This document shows, one piece after another, positions 47,380 through 57,200 of a stretch of DNA of 64,000 nucleotides. Source of the DNA: Opeltia flavorubescens (taxonomy: Eukaryota > Ascomycota > Lecanoromycetes > Teloschistales > Teloschistaceae); assembly GCA_000442125.1 (NCBI GenBank), contig KE546974.1, positions 1,302,001 through 1,366,000 of the forward strand. The letters are read 5' to 3'. Below the pieces are notes generated by a model. That model was not told where the DNA came from and ran no database searches. It saw nothing but the letters and a program-made list of their open reading frames with translations. A program made the translations under genes and the position numbers. The number at the start of each line of letters is the position of its first letter. Position 1 is the first letter of the stretch.

Positions 47380-49023
47380 AGAATTCCCTCAGCACTCACA
47401 GCCCATCCATTGCTCATCGCTCAACTACCTTGGCATCGATGGTCTTGAAGAGCGGGGTGAAAACCTGATACTCCGGCTAATGTACCTCGATGGAAAACTC
47501 TGGGCACGAAGGAGCCATCTTTCGCTTGAGTCATGTGTCGACAACCCAGGATCCATGTCGGGGAAAGTTCTCTCGACGTAGCAGACGCTGGCGCTTGGAT
47601 CATGACGCTAGTGTGGCTGCTAGGTCCGTGGGCCCTTGCACAGAAGGCGTTCGAAGGACGCTGGAAAGACTGGAAGGGCTCGGGCCGTGACGGCGACTCC
47701 TCGGAGACACACAAGTAGATATCCGGATCGACATCGGCGTCGCAGTAAGATGGGATTTGGGACGTTGCTTCATGCGCGATTTCGTGGGCAAGGTTTGGCC
47801 CATGGCCCGCATGAGCAGATGAAGACTCTGATGGTCGGCACCGCTTTCCTCCAACGCCAGATCTTCCTATGCAAAGCCACACCAGCATCCATAGATCCTA
47901 CTCTAGCGCATCGGCTCTGCACGAGGATGAAGCGAAGCTGCGCATCTGCGCAAAATCATTGGAGATCTCCACAACCTTGATCGTAGGGCCATTCTAGCTC
48001 AACGGCGACGATCTCTTGAAACACCAGTATGGTAGGACGAGGCGATCAGACCTGCTCATAGAAAATGCAGGAGGATGTACCTCGGTGCCGCTTCCACTCT
48101 CGTAAGAAGCATGAGAGGTGCGCCAAAGCCATTGGATGCGAAAGTATAGCAGTATGGTCGATCATTGCGCTGCCCTCTCATTTCGAAGGACACTGCTGGC
48201 ATTGGGTATGAGGGTGATGTTTCTTCACCAGAGCCTATACCCAGATCTGAGGTAAATACGAATTTGGAGTGTTTTGGACTTAGCGCAATTGCAAGGGGCC
48301 TGACCGCGAATTCCGTCATGTTGGAGAGCTGAGCTGAGGTATTGCCATCTTCCGCCTCGAGATTCCATGATCGAAAGCCTTTGATGTAGAGATGGTCATA
48401 AATAGTGGGATGTCTATGCTATATAAGCAGGAAGCATGGGATATTTATAATCCGGGACGAATTGATCTTTCTCACCCCGGCTATTGATAGCACCGGACAC
48501 CTCCAGAACTGATGATCGCCCCTAGCAAAGTAGTAGGGTACAATTGACAGCTTGTGCAGGCTTCCGAAGGTGCAAATAAGCGGGTCTAAGGAGCTGTCTG
48601 TGCCCTGAAACGAGAGCCAATTGTCGACATGGTTGCAGATCTCAAGCAGCCCCCAACTTCTAGCGGGACGCCAGATGTCGCTTGGGCTGGCCGCCTGCAG
48701 GACAACATGGCCGGCTAGTCATGTCTTTACCAGGGCTTGATGTTATACGGATACAAATACCCAGCTCCGTTACCGGTTGCTTCACCTCTCCGATCCTTTC
48801 TCGGCAAGTCATACACGTTATGAGCTTTCTGTACTGCACCAAATACCTGCACACAACGCAGGGGCATCTTTTCCACCGTTACACCGATTTGGGCGCACTG
48901 AGCTCGTCCTTTGCGCCGTTGCTTCTGCTTCCAGACATAGCCAGCAACTAAATATCTTCATCGCACCGTCATTGCCCTAGTACGGCCTACTTAAAGACCG
49001 ATCAAAAGCCGGGACTACTAGGA
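47380..49023. other. intergenic region downstream of PLP2
   Basis: The left half holds a possible decayed gene (annotated separately). The right half is the presumed promoter of the bZIP gene. A TATA-like sequence (gctatataagc) lies near 48418-48428, about 600 bp before the bZIP start codon; whether it is used is unknown. Confidence 0.45.
47490..48324 (+). pseudogene. possible decayed gene downstream of PLP2
   Basis: One plus-strand frame from 47490 to 48324 is protein-like (for example VDIRIDIGVAVRWDLGRCFM and FGLSAIARGLTANSVMLES) but is broken by eight stops, all TGA or TAG. Other frames also stay open over parts of it (plus 47636-47980, minus 47421-47888), so the true strand is not certain. 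The relatively GC-rich composition lengthens open frames in general. Either a dead gene or chance would fit; I recognise no domain. Confidence 0.25.
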
Positions 49024-50094
49024 ATGGACTACGCTCACGCCGGCTACTATGCACCACCAGTTCAGCAGTATCCCTATTTTGGCGTCCCTTCGAGAGCCGG
49101 ACAGCCTTACACTCCACAAGAAGAACATCCAAATGACCCAATAGTAAGGCTGTTATGAGAGCTCAGGATGATCCTGAGCTTACATTGAATCTCGCTAATT
49201 CGTGTCTGTCAGGACGCTTACCATGATCCCAATAATGCCTTTGCGGCGTTCGAGCAATCTTTCAACTTTGCTCCACATTCCATGATACCACCTCCGCAGT
49301 CACCTCCTCATTCTATCCACCGAAACTCAATGTCGCAGCAGCTACCTCGAGACAATTCGCTAGACATTCAAGCTGATTTCGAGATTTACGAGCCCGGGCA
49401 AGGACGGAGTAGTGACGATGAAAAGGACAATCTCACCCCGGCCCAGAGTCGAAGGAAGGCACAGAACCGAGCAGCGTATGTGCAAATGCGACTATCAGAT
49501 CGCTGTCTCTTGATGAGTAGCTGACTCACTTGCATGAATAGTCAAAGAGCGTTCCGTGAGCGAAAGGAGCGACATGTCAAAGACCTCGAGGGTAAACTCA
49601 ATACTGTCACAAGCCAGAACAGCTCCCTACTAGCGGAAATTGAACGACTGCAACGAGAGAATGAAAAGTTCGCGACGCAATACGAGATACTCCGTGCTAC
49701 TACCGCTCCAGCGAACGTTGGTCAATCTCCGTACAATAGCCACGGAGCTCCTCCAGAGTCACCACTGCCGGGCCCGTTGCATTACAGTCCGGTGGCTTCA
49801 CATCATGTAGTTTCAAGCCCCCACGGTGACACCAACAAGCACGTCATACCACCAATATCCCATCGCATTGACGTGTCACCTCATACTGGAGAGCGTCTGT
49901 ATGGGACTGGGGCAACCTGGGACTTCATCCAGAACCATGAACTGTTTCGAAGGGGCATGGTTGACATTACCCTTGTTTCTCAGCGTTTGCAGCCACATGC
50001 TCTCTGCGACGGCAGCGGACCTGCGTTCCCTGAGTCAGCGATCATCAACGCAATAGAAGAAAGCATAGGTGGCGCAGGGGATGAACTTCTCTGA
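49024..50094 (+). CDS. bZIP transcription factor, Yap/AP-1-like (Fcr3 type)
   Basis: Three exons, 49024-49143, 49213-49475 and 49542-50094, give 311 residues. The basic region is RRKAQNRAAQRAFRERKERH, the fungal AP-1/Yap type with the QNRAAQRAFR core; intron 2 interrupts it inside the second Ala codon. A leucine-zipper heptad series follows (about residues 143-175). The N-terminus is Tyr/Gln/Pro-rich. The C-terminal block from about 245, with GERLYGTGATWDFIQNHELF and a closing helix, is shared with Fcr3-like regulators of ascomycetes. The two Cys-rich domains of Yap1/Pap1 are missing, so direct redox control of that kind is not expected. The targets are unknown. It ends about 100 bp from the convergent HAD gene. 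Confidence 0.85.
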
Positions 50095-50196
50095 AAATCA
50101 TACAAGCATATACGTTTTACCAGCTGGCTGACAAACATAACTGATCCTTATTCTCGGTCAATATTTGCCCCTGAGTTCGCTTCAACGCATCCCTTT

Positions 50197-51432
50197 TTAT
50201 ACCCCCTTTTTTTCAGGCTTGGCGTTACGAATGATGGACGAAGATTTTATGCATCGTATGGGAAGATGAGTTTCGGAGGAAGTACATGGATAGATACTGG
50301 AGATCTCGGCCTCTGGCGATAGTTTTAAGAGTTTGCTAGCAGCGTAGATAGTGATAACGTTGAAAAGTGGACTTTTACAGATATCATTAAAGTCCCTTAC
50401 CCGCCACGGCCTCTTTTCTTTCCTGTCCGTTCTTTTCATAATCTGGTCTACCTCATAGATACCATTATTCGTGTGACCAATCCATCTTGGGCCAATTTCT
50501 AACCTCGCCAGCGTCCGTGCCAAGTCCAGCTGCTCTCTGCTCTTGTCCCGCTCATCCCGCACACAGATCCCGACGTCCGCCGATAACAGGCACTCCAGAT
50601 CAGTAGTGCTATCACCAATATATACCACTTCCATGTCTCTCCCACCTTCCCTAATCACATCCTCCATAACCTTCCGCTTATCCCTCGCCGTCCAAATCCC
50701 ACCTTCCCCGCCTCTGCCATTCTCCTCAAAGTACCGACTCATCTTCCCATCCTCGCCAATGATTTCATTAGCGCGTATATCTATACTTTCGACAATGTTT
50801 CCATCCCTAGCTTCCTTTCCTTCAACCGGGTTCCTTCTCTGCATGGCAGCCTGCAAGCATCCATGTATGAACTCTCCACTCCAACCCACACTCACGATAG
50901 CCACTTTTCCATTCTCTGATAGCACTCGATGGATCAGTTCTTCCCATCCGTTCCTTAATACCACTTTTCCCTCCTTGATTGCATTTTCAGCAGCGCGATG
51001 GAGATCTTCACGGCTTACGCCGCGGAATATCCCTGCGGATTCGGCGCGTTCGTAGCTTTTTCTTTCTACGTTTCGCAAGCTCTCTAGCCATGCGGTTTCT
51101 TGAGCGATGCTTTTGCGCTCGAAGGGAGTGGGGGTGTATGTGGCGCGATGAGCATTGTAGTCGGATCGGTAGGATTCGGAGATTGAAGTCCAGGAAGGGA
51201 GGGATTGGGGATGCGCGGAGGAAGCATTGAGGTTGAAGCCGGTTTGGGCGATTAGTGGGAGGGTGGAGGTTGTGGTTAGGGTGCCGTCCCAGTCGAGGAT
51301 CAGGTGGATTGGTCGAGGCATGATGGGGGTTTTGAGGCGAGGCGAGGAACTTTTTTGGAGGGTAGAGATACTGCGATCATAGGAGTAGAGAGATTGGAGG
51401 ATGCATTTGGTACGGTTTGCGATTCGTTGCAT
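50197..51432 (-). CDS. HAD-superfamily phosphatase-like hydrolase
   Basis: An intronless frame gives 411 residues from the ATG at 51432 (a TTG lies just upstream). Haloacid-dehalogenase motifs are in order: motif I LILDWDGTLTTT near residues 44-55 (Asp47 nucleophile and Asp49), motif II VAIVSVGWS near 170, motif III Lys in RDKRKVMEDVI and motif IV VVYIGDSTTDLECLL near 270. The region between I and II is a helical cap. The substrate is unknown; similar fungal proteins are annotated only as HAD-like hydrolases. The first 37 residues are basic, Ser-rich and lack acids until Asp19; they could be a mitochondrial presequence. A second in-frame ATG at 51321 would give a protein starting with MPRPIHLILDWDGT. 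The last 60 residues have no clear counterpart in the core fold. Confidence 0.8.
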   Translation of the reverse strand: MQRIANRTKCILQSLYSYDRSISTLQKSSSPRLKTPIMPRPIHLILDWDGTLTTTSTLPLIAQTGFNLNASSAHPQSLPSWTSISESYRSDYNAHRATYTPTPFERKSIAQETAWLESLRNVERKSYERAESAGIFRGVSREDLHRAAENAIKEGKVVLRNGWEELIHRVLSENGKVAIVSVGWSGEFIHGCLQAAMQRRNPVEGKEARDGNIVESIDIRANEIIGEDGKMSRYFEENGRGGEGGIWTARDKRKVMEDVIREGGRDMEVVYIGDSTTDLECLLSADVGICVRDERDKSREQLDLARTLARLEIGPRWIGHTNNGIYEVDQIMKRTDRKEKRPWRVRDFNDICKSPLFNVITIYAASKLLKLSPEAEISSIYPCTSSETHLPIRCIKSSSIIRNAKPEKKGV

Positions 51433-51589
51433 GGACAATTGATTAATGCAAATTTAGCAGAGCAACTCCACAATAATCTAAGGGGGTGCGGATAGCAGCT
51501 TATCGATAAACATCTGCGTCATCAAAGTCGTTGAGTCACGATGGTTTATTTAAGGACTAAATTTCTCCGATTCCAGAACAGCCGACACC
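51433..51589. promoter_or_regulatory. bidirectional promoter between HAD and AspRS genes
   Basis: Only 157 bp separate the two start codons, so promoter elements must be shared or overlapping. The region includes a perfect Gcn4/CPC1 site (annotated separately). Confidence 0.6.
51532..51538. promoter_or_regulatory. Gcn4/CPC1-type site (TGAGTCA)
   Basis: The heptamer TGAGTCA is the reverse complement of TGACTCA, the consensus bound by Gcn4 of yeast and its filamentous orthologues CPC1/CpcA. It lies 52 bp before the AspRS start codon and about 100 bp from the HAD start. Amino-acid starvation control of tRNA synthetase genes by these factors is established in fungi. One perfect heptamer in this position is suggestive but could occur by chance. 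Confidence 0.55.
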
Positions 51590-53272
51590 ATGTCATCATC
51601 TGCTGAACAGGAGCTTCCTGCAAGAGCTAAAGAAGAGGAAAGTGGACCCGGTGCTCCCAGCAAAAGTGCAATCAAGAAAGCTGCAAAGGAAAAAGAAAAG
51701 GCAGAGAAAGCAGCCAAACGACAGGAGCAAGAGCGCCAGCAAAAAGAGCAGGCAGAGGCCAATGACACGGCAAAGCATCTATACGGACCCTTAAAATCAT
51801 CGTCTGATTCATCAACCAGCCCAATGGCTCAACAGTTCACAGAACTTGCAGAATTATACGATGCGAAGGAGGAACAGGAAGTCACTGTTGACGCTCGAAT
51901 TCACAATGTTCGAGGCCAGGGAGCTAAGCTAGCATTCCTTGTATTAAGAGAGGAGGCGCATACAATACAAGCAGTCGTAGCGGAAGGTGGCACTAACAAC
52001 ATCTCGAGACAGATGGTTAAATGGTGTTGCGGGATCAACTCAGAGTCAATTGTCCGAGTCACGGGTTTGGTCAAGCAACCGAAAGAGCCAGTCACGTCGA
52101 CAAGTATATCAAATTTTGAATTACACGTGGAGAAATTATACTTGATTTCTGAAGCAGCGCAAATGCTCCCAGTACAGGTGAAGGATTGTATGCGGCCTCC
52201 TCCAATGAACGAAGATCTGAAGGAAGAAGTGGAAACCGACGCTCAAGGCCTACCCGTTGTAAGCCTCGCCACACGATTAAACAACCGGGTTCTTGATGGA
52301 AGAACGGCGGCGAATCAGGCCATCTTCAAATTACAAGGCGCTATCAGCAATCTTTTCATTGAATTCATGAACCAGAATAAGTTCACGTGGATCAACTCTT
52401 CTCGACTAGCAGGTGCTGCAACTGAAGGCGGTGCCGGAGTTTTCGAAATTAAGTACTTCAATACCAAAGCATATCTCACACAGAGCCCGCAATTTTTCAA
52501 GCAGATGGCGATTGCAATGGACATGAAACGTGTGTGCGAAATAGGTCCAGTATTCCGTGCGGAGAACTCCAATACACATCGTCATTTGACCGAATTTACC
52601 GGTTTGGACTTCGAGATGGTCATCAAGAACGATTATCACGAGGTATTATCATTTGGAGAAAAGCTCATGCTCTACATCATCCGTAACTTGCAGGAAAGGT
52701 CCGAATACAAACGTCTGACGAAAGTTGTTGACGACGTTTTCCCTGGTGCGGGCAATTTCAAGCTTCCATCTGGTGACAAAGCTCAACGTTTCACCTTTGC
52801 CGAAGCTGTCAAATTGCTGAACGAAAATGGTACTGAAGCTTCGGAGACTGATGACCTTAGTACGCCTCAAGAGAAGACTTTGGGAAAAATCATTCACGAC
52901 AAGTTCAATACCGATTTCTACACCATCGACAAGTATCCATCATCTGTTCGCCCTTTTTACACCATGCCTGATCCCTCAAATCCCAAAGTCAGTAATTCAT
53001 ATGATTTCTTCATGCGTGGTCAAGAGATCATGTCTGGAGCGCAACGGATTCACGACTACAATCAGCTTTGCGAACGGATGAGAGCGAACGACCCTCCGTT
53101 GGACCCGTTGAGTGAAGGTTTCAGGCACTATACGGATGCTTTCAAGTATGGATGTGCGCCGCATGGGGGAGGGGGTTTGGGGTTGAATCGGATACTGCAA
53201 TTCTATTTAGGGTTGCCCGATATACGGTTTGCGACGCTGTTTCCTAGAGATCCGGGGCGACTGGCACCGTGA
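51590..53272 (+). CDS. DPS1: aspartyl-tRNA synthetase, cytoplasmic
   Basis: Charges cytosolic tRNA-Asp with aspartate. The single exon gives 560 residues, matching the eukaryotic cytosolic enzyme. Residues 1-65 are the Lys/Glu/Ala-rich extension typical of fungal AspRS, which binds tRNA or RNA. An OB-fold anticodon-binding domain follows (about 95-205, with VTVDARIHNVRGQGAKLAFL). The class IIb catalytic domain contains motif 2, FRAENSNTHRHLTEF near 320, the EIMSGAQRIHDYNQL segment and motif 3, GGGGLGLNRILQFYLG near 525. The end is DIRFATLFPRDPGRLAP. All active-site stretches are intact, and no mitochondrial presequence is seen. The upstream CPRE fits cross-pathway control. Confidence 0.97.
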   Translation: MSSSAEQELPARAKEEESGPGAPSKSAIKKAAKEKEKAEKAAKRQEQERQQKEQAEANDTAKHLYGPLKSSSDSSTSPMAQQFTELAELYDAKEEQEVTVDARIHNVRGQGAKLAFLVLREEAHTIQAVVAEGGTNNISRQMVKWCCGINSESIVRVTGLVKQPKEPVTSTSISNFELHVEKLYLISEAAQMLPVQVKDCMRPPPMNEDLKEEVETDAQGLPVVSLATRLNNRVLDGRTAANQAIFKLQGAISNLFIEFMNQNKFTWINSSRLAGAATEGGAGVFEIKYFNTKAYLTQSPQFFKQMAIAMDMKRVCEIGPVFRAENSNTHRHLTEFTGLDFEMVIKNDYHEVLSFGEKLMLYIIRNLQERSEYKRLTKVVDDVFPGAGNFKLPSGDKAQRFTFAEAVKLLNENGTEASETDDLSTPQEKTLGKIIHDKFNTDFYTIDKYPSSVRPFYTMPDPSNPKVSNSYDFFMRGQEIMSGAQRIHDYNQLCERMRANDPPLDPLSEGFRHYTDAFKYGCAPHGGGGLGLNRILQFYLGLPDIRFATLFPRDPGRLAP

Positions 53273-54245
53273 TTGAAGATGATGAAGAACTTATAAGTAT
53301 GGTATTTAATGTATCAGAAGAAAAGCTTTGATCATCGAGCAGCGAGCACTGGGTAGCCTTTCTATGACGCGTTTGAGGCTATGAGAATTGATGATGATGG
53401 AAGAAGCGGGCTCCTGAAACCGAAACCACCTCAAGAACAGCTAGATGTAACCGAGACATGTCGAAGCTTTGTATCACATGCTGGCACATGGCAAAAATGC
53501 ATCCGTAAAGCCAAGTTGTTGGCTTAGAATAGGCTCTGCCAATCGTAGTTACGATAATTTGATGCTGTATAGATTGTTGCGGTCACATTGGCTCAGGCAT
53601 GGTATTTGTCTGCAAGAATGTCGCAGGCTCATCTATGTTCCACCTGTTTCCACGTTTTATTGACTTTTTACGACTCCTGACAATCATAGCATCATCGTTG
53701 TATCGATTTCGTCGTTTTCCGTCCAGGGTCCTAGAAGTCGAGATCTCGAGTGTGGCTGGATGAATCAAGACTAGCTTGAAGCTAGGTCCGCCAAGCTCAA
53801 GACGGGAACAGTTCCTGGGAATAATCCAGTTTCAGAAAAAGTCCCACCCCCTCTTACCACCTGAGAAACATTTTGAAGCTCACTCCATACCCTGGCGACA
53901 TCATCGACCATTCGGCAGGCCGCTCTTTACCTGTCGCATTTCACTCACTACGACATATGACTGCTCATCTCTGAGCTTCGGTGGCTTCCAATGAGCTCTG
54001 CGGACGGGGGCCATTCTTCGACATCGAGCTCCTACTGTCCCCTGAATCCCTCCATGATCTGAGCCAGCCTCACCCCGTCCACATTCCCTCATTCCGACAG
54101 AACCCACCTTCGTCTGACCTACAACCACTCAAATCTACATCTGACCACTCGCGCATCGCGTCACAGTTTACAACATCGATAATCACGAGAAGACGGCCGC
54201 AAGCCTTGTGCCTGCTGCATCAATCTACACTACGACGGCGCAAAC
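53273..54245. other. region between AspRS and the Kelch gene
   Basis: The left part is the AspRS 3' flank. The right part is the promoter and leader of the Kelch protein, C/T-rich from about 54020 on. Two small upstream frames (53957-53974 and 53991-54062) precede the main start. No other gene is recognised. Confidence 0.5.
53991..54062 (+). promoter_or_regulatory. possible upstream ORF in the Kelch-gene leader
   Basis: A 23-codon frame beginning ATGAGCTCT and ending in TGA lies about 185 bp before the main ATG (54246). It would matter only if transcription starts upstream of it, which the sequence does not show. Confidence 0.3.
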
Positions 54246-57200
54246 ATGTCCTTCCTTTTCGGCAGAAAGAACAAGCAGCCGCAGGGCGCCCTACCACCGG
54301 CAACTCGCGATGTTCATACCTCAGGCGGATCGAGGTCTGCTTCTAGCCAGCATCAGCCTAATGGAGTCATGAGTAAGGGTCCAACACCAACTCCAGGGAG
54401 CAGCGTCAGTAACTCCATAGGCGGCGCAAACACTCCCAGCCCAGAGCAAGGACCCGATCAAAGGAGCGCTTCAGATCAGGACATGCAGGTACGTAGGGTT
54501 TGTTCTATTTGAGATCTGGATAATTCCGCCATTTGGTTGGAATTATCGCCACCGTCGTCTGGATCTTAATGTGAAGACTAACATGTATCTGAAAATAGTA
54601 CGGCGCTCGTCCTCCACTAAGCGGACCCTCTCCGCCAAACAGTGCGAATAATGCAGCTTTATTCCCTTGGTCGCAACGCCGATTGACGTTCACTTCCTCT
54701 CAACCGAATCCCTTCCCTCGATATGGAGCTGCAGTAAACGCTGTAGCTTCGAAAGAAGGAGACTTGTATCTCATGGGTGGTCTGGTGAACGGATCGACAG
54801 TGAAAGGCGATCTGTGGATGATCGAAGCCGGCGCGCCAACCTTACCATGTTATCCTGTTGGTACAACGTTTGAAGGACCAGGTCCCAGGGTTGGCCATCG
54901 CAGTCTACTGGTTGGAAATGCTTTCATCGTTTTTGGAGGGGATACAAAGATTGATGATCGAGATAAACTTGATGATACCCTGTATTTGTTAAATACATGT
55001 AGGTATTCCCCGATCCCCAGCTTTTTCAGTGTCACTGACAACCGCAGCTACTCGCCATTGGTCGCGGTCGTTTCCCCCGGGCCAGAGACCTGCTGGTCGC
55101 TACGGGCATACCTTGAATATTCTGGGTTCAAAGATATACGTCTTCGGAGGCCAAGTTGAAGGATACTTCTTCAACGATCTTTGGGCCTTCGATCTGAATG
55201 CATTGCAAAATGCTAATAGCAAATGGGAGATGCTTATCCAGAACAGCGCTGAAGGAGGTCCTCAGGAGGGACTCATCCCACCCGCACGTACCAACCACAC
55301 CACTATCACCTACAACGATAAGCTCTTTCTGTATGTTTACTCCATGCTTGCTGCCGTATATAACTAATCATTGCAGATTTGGAGGAACTAATGGAACTCA
55401 ATGGTTCAATGACGTATGGGCTTACGATGCACGGCAACTCGCATGGACCCAACTCGATTGCATTGGCTATATACCTACCCCTCGAGAAGGTCATTCGGCT
55501 GCCCTGGTCAACGACGTAATGTACATATTCGGTGGACGAACAGAAAATGGAACAGATCTTGGTGACTTGGCAGCATTCAAGATCACATCAAGGCGGTGGT
55601 TTACGTTTCAGAATATGGGACCCGCCCCCTCGCCACGCTCCGGTCACACGATGACGGCTTTTGGAAAACAAATTGTTGTCGCTGCAGGGGAACCCAGCTC
55701 TGCGCCTCGCAATAACGATGAGCTGAGCATGGTGTACGTTTTAGACACTATGAAGATTCGGTATCCAAACGATCAGCAAATTCAACAGACGCCTTCGGGG
55801 GAACGTGTGCCGGGAAATCGCCGACCTAGCGCTGAAAGACCAGCTAGGGGCCCTGAAGCAATGCGAGCGGCTGTTCCGCAGGTGTCGTCTGGAGGTCCAT
55901 CTGATAATTTGAGAAGGGTCTTCAGCGGATCTCGCGAAAGTATGGTTGGCGGTGGAGCAGGGCCACCTCCCAGCATGGGTCTTCCTCCTGGAGCCGGCCC
56001 TGGTCCAGGACCGGGCCAAGGGCCTGCGAGTCGTGTTCACGATATGAGCACCGTTTCTGGTCCTCCTGGATCTGGTCCTCCTCCATCCCGACTTCCACAG
56101 CCCATGATGAGCCAAGCTCCGTCAGGACCGCCGCCTCAGCAGCAAGCACCTCCGCCTCGACCGAATGGGGTAATTCCTCAGATGGGTGGCCCCAGAAGCA
56201 AGACGCCCACGAAAGATCAACGCGGTTATGGACCTCCTGTAGATACAGAAAGGAATGGCTCTTTCGAGAGGGATACTGTCTCACCACGCATGGAAAGTCC
56301 GCCGCAAGAGAATGTACGGGCCATCAGCCCAATGGTGAACGGACGACGTACGCCCAATCAGCAACCTCAATACGTCCAGCAGCCAATGCGATCAATGCCC
56401 AATGGCGTAGATCCTGAAGAAGCCAGGATGATGAGTCCTGAAGGAGGAAGATCAAGATCGCGACAAGCTGAGCAGCAAAGCTTCATGGACGATCCAGATG
56501 ATTACCCAACATCAAACATTCAGCCGCAGCAGCAACAGCCACTACAGAATCAGAGATCTTTCAATAAAGAATACGATTCTCCCAGCGGAATGCCGCGCCC
56601 GTCTTACGAGGCAAATAAAGATCGCTCACCAATTCAGGCTCAACACCAAGCGCAACAACAGGCTCAACAGCAGGCTCAACAACTGGCTCAGCAGCAACAA
56701 CAATTTGAAGATCTCAAGGTACAGCAGGAGGGGCTACAGAAGCAGCTTGAGATTGTTCGGAATCAGAATGCCTGGTACGCGAGTGAATTGGTCCTGGCGA
56801 AGAAGGCTGGCTATCAGCAAAGCTCATCGAACGCCCCACTTGATGAGAGATCGTTCGATGATGATGAAAAGCCTTTGATCGAGGCCTTGATTGCCGTACG
56901 GGCACAGCTTGCAGAAGTCCAGCAGTCAGTCGATTCTCGTGTCAATGCAGCTGCGGAAGAGGTCGCTCAAGTCGAGCATCAAAGAGATGTTGCTATTCGA
57001 GAAGCTGCATATGCAAAAGCGAAACTTGCTACTCTTGGCGGAAGTCATGCTGGAACCCCGTTGTCCGATGCAATGTCGAGGGACGGCGAAGAACGATCGG
57101 ATGATCTTGGTCGAAAGCTTGCTTCCGCCCTAGCAACGCAAAACGAACTTCGCACAGTAATTGAGTCTATGACTGTCGATTTAGACAGAGAAAAACATGC

